Position numbers and translations under genes: made by a program. Positions 39,188 through 47,443 of a stretch of DNA of 64,000 nt are shown here, in pieces. Every line of letters starts with the position of its first letter. Positions within the stretch are counted from its first letter, which is position 1. The notes beneath the pieces were generated by a model. The model was given only the letters and a program-made list of their open reading frames with translations. It was not told the DNA's origin and made no database searches. Location of the stretch: assembly GCF_900155565.1 (NCBI RefSeq), contig NZ_FUHM01000002.1:1550001-1614000 (forward strand). Direction: 5' to 3'. The stretch is from Anaerosalibacter sp. Marseille-P3206 (GTDB lineage: Bacteria > Bacillota > Clostridia > Tissierellales > Sporanaerobacteraceae).

Positions 39188-39252
39188 TATGAATAGAAAA
39201 AGCCACACTAGCTTAGTTTACAGATGTAGTTATAGAATTCAAATTTCTTTTA

Positions 39253-39347
39253 TTAGCTTGATGTCTTTTTTAAAGATATGTATATTGTCTTAGCTTCGTC
39301 AAATAGTACAGCTACATTATTTGCTAAGGACTTATCATAGCATGGGA
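39253..39347 (-). pseudogene. C-terminal fragment of an unidentified gene
   Basis: The last ~29 codons on the minus strand (YDKSLANNVAVLFDEAKTIYISLKKTSS, stop at 39253) look coding, while the upstream part of the frame is P repeat sequence. This is the tail of a gene cut at P copy 2. It is too short to assign. Confidence 0.4.
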
Positions 39348-39348
39348 A

Positions 39349-39418
39349 TAAGCTCAGGGGAGTAATCCTCCCCCTCGCAAAGGTACCCGGTATCTCCCGA
39401 CTTTTGTCGAAACTTGCT
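39349..39418 (-). repeat. P repeat copy 2
   Basis: Full minus-orientation copy: AGCTCAGGGGAG, TCCTCCCCCTCGC, GGTACCCGGTATC, CGACTTTTGTCG, AAACTTGCT. Confidence 0.85.
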
Positions 39419-39466
39419 AATAAGGTAAAGAAGGGCTCTAGCAAGGGTACTGTAAAGTAACATACC

Positions 39467-39505
39467 CTCAGGGATTTAATCCTTGGGGGTTTTGTTATAT
39501 AATGG
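39467..39505 (+). promoter_or_regulatory. Leader hairpin with TATAAT box, copy 2
   Basis: CCCTCAGGGATTTAATCCTTGGGGG forms a hairpin, followed by TTTTGTTATATAATGGGGG. It is the same block as at 38829-38865. TATAAT lies ~20 bp before the ribosome site of the gene at 39528. Confidence 0.5.
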
Positions 39506-39527
39506 GGGTAAAAGGGGGAGGGGGAAG

Positions 39528-40079
39528 ATGAAAAGGTTAAATTTAAAATACATAATATTTGGTCTGACTTTTATAATTATAGTTAGTATTTTTCCGCTTA
39601 TAATAGATAGATTGATAATAGGAAATACTGTGTATTCTAATATAAGCAATTCAGACTGGGTATCATTTTTAGGCAGTTATATAGGAGCCATACTAGGTGG
39701 GATATTTACTTTTATAGGTGTTAAAATAACTTTATATAATGGCATTGAAAAGAAAAAGCAGAGAGATATGTTAGTATTGCAATTAAAGTTAACTTATAAT
39801 GATATTAATCGGTTTGCTAATTCTGATCCTGAAATTAAATATCCAATACAGCAGTTTCTAGTAGATAAAAGTTGGCCAGATAGATTGGCAGCAATTCATA
39901 GTAATATAAGTGAGGAAGATTTTTGAAATATTTATATGTGGTTTACAGCTTTGGAATTTTTGAAAACCCACCAAGATGAAAATGGATTAGTTAAAGCATC
40001 TATTATTAAAAGATCTTTTGGAGGTATTCTTGATGATGTGCCTAAAATGATTAAAAGGCTAGAAAAATCAAGAATATAG
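39528..40079 (+). pseudogene. Membrane protein gene with an in-frame TGA
   Basis: The ATG at 39528 follows GGGGGAAG. The frame encodes two N-terminal membrane helices (YIIFGLTFIIIVSIFPLII and FLGSYIGAILGGIFTFIGV) and then a soluble helical part. It meets TGA at 39924-39926 after SEEDF, but continues without interruption for 50 more sensible codons (IYMWFTALEFLKTHQDENGL, RSFGGILDDVPKMIKRLEKS) to TAG at 40077. A single nonsense mutation, most simply in a former sense codon, explains this. The N-terminal fragment (132 residues) could still be made. Function unknown; the layout resembles small phage-exclusion or immunity-type membrane proteins, which is only a guess. Confidence 0.7.
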
Positions 40080-40169
40080 ATTTTTTAAAGAATAGAATGT
40101 GAACTATAAAGGTTTCAAATTTTATCGCAAAGAAAAAGGACTATACTTTGATTAGAGGGGGATGGGAAC

Positions 40170-40523
40170 ATGGAGCAAGACTTTTTAACACTTGATAATG
40201 TTGGAAATTTTACATTTCAATTATTTGCTGTTGTGGCTGCTACAGAATTTACGAAAAGATCAATAAATAAGATATGTAAATTAAAGCATAAGGATAATAA
40301 GTTTGAAACTGAATTTATAGTTTTTGGATATTCACTAATTCTATCGCTCATAAAAACTCTATCTGATAGTGAAGTGTTATGGAGCAATTTTCGTGATGGA
40401 TTAATAAATATTCTCTTAATATTAATGAATGCTCTTATTATTAGTTACCTTTCAACAGCAAGTTATAGCAAAATTTTAGAAAATAATAAAAAGCCACAAT
40501 CGGAATCTTCAGTGGATAATTAG
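40170..40523 (+). CDS. Small membrane protein of unknown function
   Basis: A 117-residue protein after a strong AGAGGGGGATGGG site. It has an N-terminal hydrophobic helix (FTFQLFAVVAATEFTK), a second around FIVFGYSLILSLIKTL and a third at GLINILLILMNALIISYL, then a short charged tail. Size and layout recall holin-like or small accessory membrane proteins, but no family motif was recognised. It ends 67 bp before a solo T hairpin. Confidence 0.6.
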   Translation: MEQDFLTLDNVGNFTFQLFAVVAATEFTKRSINKICKLKHKDNKFETEFIVFGYSLILSLIKTLSDSEVLWSNFRDGLINILLILMNALIISYLSTASYSKILENNKKPQSESSVDN

Positions 40524-40590
40524 CAATTTCAAGAGAGTAAACTTCTCCAGTAAAAATACTACATCTGAAATTTTTGGAATGAACAAAATG

Positions 40591-40641
40591 AGAGACCCAA
40601 ATGGACAAGGGAGCAATCCTAAGTTCTAGGGCCTCTTTTTT
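40591..40641. repeat. Solo T hairpin (terminator)
   Basis: AGAGACCC...GGGCCTCT arms enclose GGAC/GTTC-type and GGGA/TCCT pairs and end in TTTTTTTT. It is the T part of the P/T element without P, and would act as terminator of the upstream membrane-protein gene. Confidence 0.85.
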
Positions 40642-40691
40642 TTATACAGTAAAAAGCCACACTGGTTAAGTCTTCAGTATGGCAGTTTATA

Positions 40692-40921
40692 CTAAAATTC
40701 ATAATCTGTATATTTACCTTCATCTAAATCTACAAGCATAATTGAAATTTTAATATTTAAATGTATGGGAGGATAGTTTATCATATAATTAAAAATCTTT
40801 TCATCATTAACTGCAATAGTAAATTTGGTAATAGGGGTTTTGTTATATACAGCTAATCTACCATAGAGTCTGGTAGCAACATCTTTTGCTCTAAATTCCT
40901 CTCTAAAATTTTTATCATCAT
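40692..40921 (-). pseudogene. C-terminal half of the split gene
   Basis: On the minus strand the frame reads DDDKNFREEFRAKDVATRLYG, RLAVYNKTPITKFTIAVND and ends LVDLDEGKYTDYEF with TAG at 40692. Its upstream end is cut at 40921, where CGCAAAGG of P copy 3 begins. It is homologous to the fragment at 50536-50820 (FGRLAVYDKPITKYSIVVD). Inverting 39085-40921 would join it in frame to the N-terminal half at 38880. Confidence 0.65.
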
Positions 40922-40977
40922 CGCAAAGGTACCCGGTATCTTTGAGAGGGGGAGGGCTTTTCTCCCCTGAGCTTGCT
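40922..40977 (+). repeat. P repeat copy 3 (rearranged)
   Basis: CGCAAAGGTACCCGGTATC is followed by TTTGAGAGGGGGAGGGC and TCTCCCCTGAGCTTGC. The left arm is an inverted duplication of the right-hand TTTGCG edge in place of the GTTTCGAC part. It ends 6 bp before the stop codon of the DUF2442 gene. Confidence 0.8.
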
Positions 40978-40982
40978 GGGCA

Positions 40983-41306
40983 CTAATTAAGTGGCTTAGA
41001 TTCTAGATAAACCGAATCTACGCATAAGTCAATTCTGTTATTCCAATGGATACTAGAATCTATATTTTCATCTATATCCCATGCAATGTTTCCATACTCA
41101 TCTAGAAATACTTTCTTAAACTTAGCTCTGTCCTTTAAAACCTCAAACACCCCAAACAGCATATCATTCATATCATAAGCCCTTATTTCACCATTATCAA
41201 AATGAATAGTCAAAGAATAATCTTCATTTGGTATGACCTTTTCTATTGTTCTTGGTCCTGTTGCAAAATATTCTTTTACTTTCTTTGGCATTTCAACAGT
41301 TTTCAT
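40983..41306 (-). CDS. DUF2442 domain protein
   Basis: The ATG at 41306 (MKTVEMPKKVKEY) has AGGAGGTG eight bases upstream and is preferred over the GTG at 41315; the product is 107 residues. TIHFDNGEIRAYDMNDMLF and AWDIDENIDSSI are typical of DUF2442, a small domain almost always encoded next to DUF4160, as here (DUF4160 gene immediately upstream, 15 bp apart). Such pairs are commonly found on mobile elements and in gene cassettes, and resemble toxin-antitoxin modules, but their activity is not established. Its stop codon nearly touches P copy 3. Confidence 0.88.
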   Translation of the reverse strand: MKTVEMPKKVKEYFATGPRTIEKVIPNEDYSLTIHFDNGEIRAYDMNDMLFGVFEVLKDRAKFKKVFLDEYGNIAWDIDENIDSSIHWNNRIDLCVDSVYLESKPLN

Positions 41307-41321
41307 ATGGAACACCTCCTT

Positions 41322-41582
41322 CTACTTTATAGGATCTATCGGGAATAATTCCTTTTGCTGTTGTGCTAAATACCACACTTCTCTAAGTTCTTCCTGATGC
41401 AGTGCAGCCCATCCATAAATCATTTTTAACTGCTTATTCGGCATTGTGCCATTCATTATCTCTATTTCTTCAATAGACACGCTACACATATACTCTCCAT
41501 ACTCTGCATGAAAATGTGATGGTAAGTGGTCTCTATAATTAACAAATATTTTTATTCCCCTAAACATACTTATAGTAGGCAT
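41322..41582 (-). CDS. DUF4160 domain protein
   Basis: An 86-residue protein starting PTISMFRGIKIFVNYRDHLP. The HLPSHFHAEYGEY motif with its histidine pair, and YGWAALHQEELREVW, are hallmarks of DUF4160. It forms a two-gene operon with the DUF2442 gene downstream. A weak AAGGGTG site precedes the ATG. Partner of DUF2442 in a suspected toxin-antitoxin-like pair; which is the toxin cannot be told from sequence. Confidence 0.9.
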   Translation of the reverse strand: MPTISMFRGIKIFVNYRDHLPSHFHAEYGEYMCSVSIEEIEIMNGTMPNKQLKMIYGWAALHQEELREVWYLAQQQKELFPIDPIK

Positions 41583-41712
41583 TTTTTCTATTCACCCTTT
41601 TAGTCTTATTACTATAATTATACCATTAATTTAGCACCTTATTCAATATAAAAAACTATACAAATTTTTGAGTCAATAATCAGGCACCAAATTCTAGTTT
41701 TGTGTAATAAAA
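41583..41712. other. AT-rich intergenic region upstream of DUF4160
   Basis: No gene was recognised. The stretch TTAGTCTTATTACTATAATTATACCATT probably contains the minus-strand promoter of the DUF4160-DUF2442 pair. Confidence 0.3.
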
Positions 41713-41840
41713 AAAGACCCTAGGACTTAAGGTTTCCCTTGTCCATGTGGGTCTCTCTTTATTATCAGCAGGTTTCGACAAAAGTCGGGAGATACCCGGT
41801 ACCTTTGCGAGGGGGAAGGCTTTTCTCCCCTGAGCTTGCT
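41713..41840 (+). repeat. T hairpin plus full P repeat copy 4
   Basis: T at 41713-41758 (AAGACCC...GGGTCTCT), then P at 41768-41840: GTTTCGACAAAAGTCG, GATACCCGGTACC, TTTGCGAGGGGGAAGGC, TCTCCCCTGAGCTTGCT. With copy 3 it brackets the DUF2442-DUF4160 unit in direct orientation. Confidence 0.88.
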
Positions 41841-41863
41841 ATGAGTAAATAAAGTATTTTTCT

Positions 41864-41904
41864 TTATAAAATTAAACCACAGAGATTTTCTCTGTGGTTT
41901 AATT
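41864..41904. terminator. Terminator of the papain-family gene
   Basis: AAACCACAGAGA and TCTCTGTGGTTT form a 12-bp stem at 41874-41900 flanked by AAAATTA and TTTAATTTTA. It lies just past the minus-strand stop codon. Confidence 0.8.
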
Positions 41905-43692
41905 TTAGCGGATTTCCAATACTATCTTAGCATCATTAATATTAATATCCTTTAAATACTTCTCTATTTCAACATTATAATTAAATTCTCTATCTCTTTC
42001 TAAAACCTTATTTTCATATATTACTATCTTCTTTTTCCCTGATTCTATATATAGATTAAGAGTTCCTTCTTCTTTCATATTGATATTTATATCTACTGAC
42101 TTTATCTCTCCATTATAGCTGTTTGAATAGGAGCTAGCATTATTAATTTTACTTTGTTTAATGAAGGTAAGTGGAAAATCTTTTACTTTTATTTGATACT
42201 CTCCATCTTTTGCAGGGTTATTGTTTAAATCTAGCCCATTCCAGTATATTGTATTTATGCCTTCTTGACCCAATATACCTTTTTCCTTATGAACTATTTC
42301 TCCTGTAATATTAGCAATCTCTACATCATAGATCCCTTTACCTTTAAACTTTATGTCAAATTGTACTCCTTCTAAGACTTCTGTGTTTAATATTTCTTGA
42401 ATAATATCTCTCGTGTCTATTTCTACTGCTACCATTTCTCCTAGCCCATCCATAGTAAATGGTTGAATATATCTGATAATCCTTCCAGGACTATCAATAG
42501 AGCCTATATATTCATTATTATAAAAGTTTAATATTACCCTTTTGTTTTCATCTAACAATCTATATCCTGATACGCCTTCTATTTTATCAAATGTAATTTT
42601 ATATTTTGTTGGCGATATTGGTTCTCCTTTTAAATTTTCTATTTCAGGAATATAGTTTTCATTTACTAAGTCTGTAAATACATAGCCGCCTTCAATATTT
42701 GTTACATAGGCATCATAGCTTAAGTAAGCAAAACCATTGTTTCCCCATTCCTTGCCATAGGAGTTTATTATCTTAAAAGCTCCGTATCCTTCTGGAGTTT
42801 CTAAATTATCATCATAGCCAACAACTACTATTGCATGTCCATAATTAGCATAATTATCTGTTGTTATAATAGCATTACCTAAGTGATCTATCATAGGATA
42901 ATTAAATTTAAATCCTACTTTTATTCCTGCAACCATCAAGTCACCTGTATTCAGGTATTCTTTTGTCTTTTGAATTATATAGTCTTTCGAATCATTCTTT
43001 GTATAAAGTATTCTCCAATCTCTAATCCTATGAGGATATGCTGCTTGGATTGCTTCGCCATTAGGTTGAGTCCAATAATCTCCTTCTATATAAGGGAAGT
43101 ATGACAATGGACTGGCACCAATTCTCATCAATAAATTTCCAGCATCATCTATAAATGCACCACCATCTGTTCCTTCATTTATTTGATTGTAGATAAAAGC
43201 GGGGCTGAATACTCTTGAAGGATTGGCATAATCTCCATCTTTAATCTTCCATTTTAAATCCATCCCTTGTTGATAAGTTCTTAGATAATATCCTGTTGAC
43301 CATCCTACACAGGAGTTTTCGTGTTGTCTACCTACTGGTGGTAAATAAGGGCTAGAAGAATAATCTAATTGTGAGGGTAGATTGTAACTATATATACCCA
43401 TTTGTTTAAGTTTTCTAGGCAATATTTCTCCTATATCATCATCTTTTTCTTCTCTAGTGATTTTAAGTCCTGTTGGCATTAATTCTATAGGTTCTGTATC
43501 TATAAGTACATCATCTTCTATAAACCTTCTATAATACATTCCATCTAATTCTGTAAATAGTTCCTTTGTTCCATCAAAATTTATTCTTTCGTCTAATATT
43601 ACTTCACCATCCTCTAATAGCTTATCTGCATTGACTATATTGGTAGGATAGATAAGTAAAAGTATGAGTAAAAATATAGATAACTTTTTCAT
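41905..43692 (-). CDS. Papain-like (C1) cysteine protease with FlgD-like Ig tail
   Basis: The second ATG (43692) is chosen because GGAGGT lies 6 bp upstream; the product is 595 residues with a signal peptide ending near NIVNA. The C1 domain spans residues ~110-345. The nucleophile cysteine (~128) lies in NSCVGWSTGYYL, the histidine in YGHAIVVVGYDD and the asparagine in FKIINSYGKEWGNNGFAYLSYD. All three are present. Residues ~450-520 resemble a FlgD Ig-like domain (INTIYWNGLDLNNNPAKDGEY), then a short beta tail follows. It is likely a surface or secreted protease. Its 3' end lies beside P copy 4. Confidence 0.88.
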   Translation of the reverse strand: MKKLSIFLLILLLIYPTNIVNADKLLEDGEVILDERINFDGTKELFTELDGMYYRRFIEDDVLIDTEPIELMPTGLKITREEKDDDIGEILPRKLKQMGIYSYNLPSQLDYSSSPYLPPVGRQHENSCVGWSTGYYLRTYQQGMDLKWKIKDGDYANPSRVFSPAFIYNQINEGTDGGAFIDDAGNLLMRIGASPLSYFPYIEGDYWTQPNGEAIQAAYPHRIRDWRILYTKNDSKDYIIQKTKEYLNTGDLMVAGIKVGFKFNYPMIDHLGNAIITTDNYANYGHAIVVVGYDDNLETPEGYGAFKIINSYGKEWGNNGFAYLSYDAYVTNIEGGYVFTDLVNENYIPEIENLKGEPISPTKYKITFDKIEGVSGYRLLDENKRVILNFYNNEYIGSIDSPGRIIRYIQPFTMDGLGEMVAVEIDTRDIIQEILNTEVLEGVQFDIKFKGKGIYDVEIANITGEIVHKEKGILGQEGINTIYWNGLDLNNNPAKDGEYQIKVKDFPLTFIKQSKINNASSYSNSYNGEIKSVDININMKEEGTLNLYIESGKKKIVIYENKVLERDREFNYNVEIEKYLKDININDAKIVLEIR

Positions 43693-43768
43693 TTGCATAC
43701 CTCCAAATACTGTTATTATAAATATTATAACATAATTTTTATTACATCAATATATTGTTATGTACAAT

Positions 43769-43860
43769 AAAAAGGAACTCCTTTGGATTTAATTCCATTG
43801 GAGTCCTTTTTATTAACAGGGTTCGATTAAAGGCTAGTGATGACTGATACCTTTATAATG
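43769..43860 (+). repeat. Terminator hairpin plus degenerate P-like copy
   Basis: AAAAGGAACTCC / GGAGTCCTTTT (43769-43812) is a strong hairpin. It is followed by a sequence that keeps parts of P in order: GTTCGA, TAAAGG, TAGTGATGACTGATACC, TTT. The terminator-then-P layout is the same as in intact copies. Confidence 0.5.
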
Positions 43861-43868
43861 AGTGTACT

Positions 43869-46800
43869 TTATCTCCATGAATTTGGTATAGTAAATTTCA
43901 TTTTTACACCTTTTTTTAGTTCTTTCCCAGTTGTAGATTTTATATTTTCAATGTATAGATAATAAGCTCCACTATCATAGATTTTAAAAGGTCGGATGCT
44001 TATTGTTGTTTCATTCTCAAAATATAAGATTGTGTTATGAATAATATTCCCTTGACTATCTTTGATATAAATATTTCTACTGTCTAAATCAGATCCATCT
44101 ATTGGATAGTTAAATCGGATCTTCCATTCTTTATTAGAAGGAACATTTGTTTTTTCTTTCCATTCAATGTACTCAACTTCAGTAGGTTCTGGTTCAGGCT
44201 TTGGTTCAGTCACAGTTACCTTACAAGTAGCTGTCTTACTACCATCTTCAGTTGTGACAGTAATTGTAGCTGTTCCTGCAGCTATAGCGGTTACTTTTCC
44301 AGATCCATCTACAGTAGCTACTTTTACATCACTGCTTGACCAATTTACCTTTTTATTAGTTGCATTTTCTGGATTTACAGTTGCTGTTAAAGTTTCAGTT
44401 TTGCCTATTTCTAAATTCAAAGTACTTTTATCTAGTGATACTGATTCTACTAAAATTTTTGGTTCAGTCACCGTTACCTCACAAGTAGCTGTCTTAATCC
44501 CATCTTCTGTTGTAACAGTAATTGTAGCTGTTCCTGCAGCTATAGCGGTTACTTTCCCAGATTCATCTACTGTAGCTACTTTTACATCACTGCTTGACCA
44601 AGTTACCTTTTTGTTGGTTACATCTGATGGACTTACAGTTGCTATTAATGTTTCAGTTTTGTTTATCTCTAAGTCTAGTGTTTCTTTATCTAGTGATACT
44701 GATTCTACTTTAACTACAGTAGGCTTTGGTTCGGGTACCGTTACCTCACAAATAGCTGTCTTACTGCCATCTTCAGTAGTGACAGTAATTGTAACTGTTC
44801 CTGCGGCTATAGCGGTTACTTTTCCAGATCCATCTACAGTAGCTACTTTTTCATCACTGCTTGACCAATTTACCTTTTTGTTGGTTGCATTTTCTGGATT
44901 TACAGTTGCTGTTAATGTTTCAATTTTACCTATTTCTAAATCTAAAGTACTTTTATCTAGTGATACTGATTCTACCTTAACTTCAGTAGGTTCAGGTACT
45001 GGTTCAGGTTTAGGATCTGGTATTGGCTCAGGCTTTGCTTCAGGTACTGTTACCTCACAAGTAGCTGTCTTACTACCATCTTTTGTTGTGACAGTAATTG
45101 TAGCTGTTCCTACAGCTATAGCGGTTACTGTTCCTGATTCATCTACAGTAGCTACTTTTTCATCACTGCTTGACCAATTTACCTTTTTATTAGTTGCATT
45201 TTCTGGATTTACAGTTGCTGTTAAAGTTTCAGTTTTGCCTATTTCTAAATTCAAAGTACTTTTATCTAGTGATACTGATTCTACTAAAATTTTTGGTTCA
45301 GTCACCGTTACCTCACAAGTAGCTGTCTTGCTTCCATCTTCAGTTGTGACAGTAATTGTAGCTGTTCCTGCAGCTATAGCAGTTACTTTCCCATATTCAT
45401 CTACAGTAGCTACTTCTTGATTACTGCTTGACCAAGTTATATTTTGGTTAGTTGCATCTGATGGATTTACAGTTGCTGTTAAATTTTCTGATTTGCCTAT
45501 TTCTAAATTCAAAGTACTTTTATCTAGTGATACTGATTCTACTAAAATTTTTGGTTCAGTCACCGTTACCTCACAAGTAGTTGTCTTAATCCCATCTTCT
45601 GTTGTAACAGTAATTGTAGCTGTTCCTGCAGCTATAGCAGTTACTTTTCCAGATTCATCTACAGTAGCTACTTTTTCATCACTGCTTGACCAAGTTATAT
45701 TTTGGTTAGTTGCATCTGATGGATTTACAGTTGCTGTTAAATTTTCTGATTTGCCTATTTCTAAATTCAAAGTACTTTTATCTAGTGATACTGATTCTAC
45801 TGAAACAGTTTCACTATTTTTTGTAAAAGCTTTTAGAGTTACATTGGTATTTGGAGAGTTTGCAGCCACATCCTTCCAATGCTCTCCATCAGAACTCTTG
45901 AAACTTTGACCGCTTCCTGCTGTAGCTTTACTACTATAGTTATTTTCTGGTTTTTCTAAAGGAATAGGATAATCTCCACCAGTAGCCTTAACAATAACTG
46001 CAAATGAACTGTTAGAAGCTATAGTTTTTGGCTCAAATGTAACAGTATGATAACCAGCAAATTCTACAATTCCATCGGCTACTTTTTCTCTAATATTTAA
46101 ATCTTCACTAGTACTTATAAATACTTCATATTCATATCCATCTGATGGTACAAAAAAACTCACTCCCATTAATTTTTCATTTACTTCTCCTGTTTTAAAG
46201 ACATTAGCAAACCATCCAGTATTAGTACCCACATAACCAGTAAAAGCAGTCATTCCTAATGGATCATATTGATATATATTGTCAAAATTGTCAGTATCCT
46301 CTGCAATATATACAGCATTTTTTGTCCCTATAAATGTATCATAATATGAGACATAAAAATATCCAGCTTGTCCCCAATCTTGACCCCAACTATTTTTTAC
46401 TATAAAAGCCCCATTTCCAGCTGGTTTGAATTTAAAATTATCTTTGCTATAAGTATCATCCCATCCTACAATAGTTACAGCATGATTTGTTTCGCCACTA
46501 GAACCATTATAATAATAACTTTTGTTTTCGCTATAGTAATCTTCATCAGAACATATACTAGTTTGTACTGCCCCATAATTCGTTAAAGCATGCTTAATCA
46601 AATCATTATCTACCGCGTTTGCTCTATCAGGTATATACAATACATTAGTAAGGTGTTTTTGTATTGTAAGATTTGATGGTGAAGTATAATCACCTACTTT
46701 GTAAGGGTCATCTTTTTCCAATACTGGCCCATCCCATCTTGCTAAGTAAGCAGTTGACATACCTCGATTTCCACCACTTTTCCAATCAAAACCATGATTA

Positions 46801-47219
46801 TTTTTCATATTATTTTCTGAAAAATCCCATTTTTTTTCTGGCATAAAATAAGATTCTAAAGTACCATAAGCAGCAAAAGCCCAACAAGCTCCTTCATCAC
46901 CTTGATCTTTAACAGGTGTTACTTTATTTTTGTCTTCATCCCTTAAATCAAATTTTTCTGGATAAGGTTGAGAGTATTTTTGCCCAAATTTAATGGATTT
47001 GTTTCTTTCAATAATATAAGGTTCAGGAATGAGACCATTTTCCCTTTCATTCCAAAGGCTCCCTAGTTTATTCTTTTGTTTTATGTATTCTATAAATTCT
47101 GGATTCATAGGAGCCAAAGTGGGCGTTAATTCCCCTGCAAAAATAATATTGGGCATAAGCATACCCATAATCATAAGAACCGCTGATACTAATACTAGTA
47201 TTTTACTTTTTATCTTCAT
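43869..47219 (-). CDS. Cwp84-like papain-family cysteine protease with Big_2 repeat stalk
   Basis: A 1116-residue exported protein with GGAGGGAAG before the ATG. The C1A domain has Gln106 and Cys112 (DQGDEGACWAF), His246 (TNHAVTIVGWDD) and Asn276 (FIVKNSWGQDWG). A lectin-like domain follows (~residues 310-460, YDPLGMTAFTGY...GWFANVF), the same order as in Clostridioides difficile Cwp84, which cleaves the S-layer precursor. Then come seven Big_2 Ig-like domains of ~85 residues (VESVSLDKSTLNLEIGK, TVNPxNATNK, VATVDESGKVTAIAAGTATITVTT), very similar to each other, with a Pro-rich linker after the third. The C-terminal ~100 residues are another Ig-like (SbsA-type) domain. No SLH is seen. A role in S-layer maturation is plausible by analogy only. 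Confidence 0.88.
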   Translation of the reverse strand: MKIKSKILVLVSAVLMIMGMLMPNIIFAGELTPTLAPMNPEFIEYIKQKNKLGSLWNERENGLIPEPYIIERNKSIKFGQKYSQPYPEKFDLRDEDKNKVTPVKDQGDEGACWAFAAYGTLESYFMPEKKWDFSENNMKNNHGFDWKSGGNRGMSTAYLARWDGPVLEKDDPYKVGDYTSPSNLTIQKHLTNVLYIPDRANAVDNDLIKHALTNYGAVQTSICSDEDYYSENKSYYYNGSSGETNHAVTIVGWDDTYSKDNFKFKPAGNGAFIVKNSWGQDWGQAGYFYVSYYDTFIGTKNAVYIAEDTDNFDNIYQYDPLGMTAFTGYVGTNTGWFANVFKTGEVNEKLMGVSFFVPSDGYEYEVFISTSEDLNIREKVADGIVEFAGYHTVTFEPKTIASNSSFAVIVKATGGDYPIPLEKPENNYSSKATAGSGQSFKSSDGEHWKDVAANSPNTNVTLKAFTKNSETVSVESVSLDKSTLNLEIGKSENLTATVNPSDATNQNITWSSSDEKVATVDESGKVTAIAAGTATITVTTEDGIKTTTCEVTVTEPKILVESVSLDKSTLNLEIGKSENLTATVNPSDATNQNITWSSSNQEVATVDEYGKVTAIAAGTATITVTTEDGSKTATCEVTVTEPKILVESVSLDKSTLNLEIGKTETLTATVNPENATNKKVNWSSSDEKVATVDESGTVTAIAVGTATITVTTKDGSKTATCEVTVPEAKPEPIPDPKPEPVPEPTEVKVESVSLDKSTLDLEIGKIETLTATVNPENATNKKVNWSSSDEKVATVDGSGKVTAIAAGTVTITVTTEDGSKTAICEVTVPEPKPTVVKVESVSLDKETLDLEINKTETLIATVSPSDVTNKKVTWSSSDVKVATVDESGKVTAIAAGTATITVTTEDGIKTATCEVTVTEPKILVESVSLDKSTLNLEIGKTETLTATVNPENATNKKVNWSSSDVKVATVDGSGKVTAIAAGTATITVTTEDGSKTATCKVTVTEPKPEPEPTEVEYIEWKEKTNVPSNKEWKIRFNYPIDGSDLDSRNIYIKDSQGNIIHNTILYFENETTISIRPFKIYDSGAYYLYIENIKSTTGKELKKGVKMKFTIPNSWR

Positions 47220-47316
47220 GTCTTCCCTCCTTGTAATTTTATATAAATACTTTAATAAATGTTTGAAACTTACATCCCAATTATACCATAATTAACCACA
47301 GTTTTCACTGAAGTTA

Positions 47317-47358
47317 CAAGTTTAGGAGAGAAAATCCTCCTCCGTAAAGGTACTCGCC
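47317..47358 (-). repeat. Degenerate P-like copy
   Basis: AAGTTTAGGAGAGAAAATCCTCCTCCGTAAAGGTAC parallels AGCTCAGGGGAGAAAA..CCTCCCCC..CGCAAAGGTAC of minus-orientation P, with several substitutions. It lies between divergent genes. Confidence 0.5.
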
Positions 47359-47443
47359 CATTTGCTGCATAAATGATTTATAGTATAATGAATGTATGGG
47401 GCATTGTAGTAAATATGACTAATAAAAAACAAGGAGTGATTTG

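Noticed and set aside
44167-45420. 417-codon plus-strand open frame opposite the Cwp84-like protease gene
   Set aside because: It is the antisense of the Big_2 repeat array; its own repeats (VVTVIVAVPAAIAVTFP) mirror the coding repeats, and it has no ribosome site.
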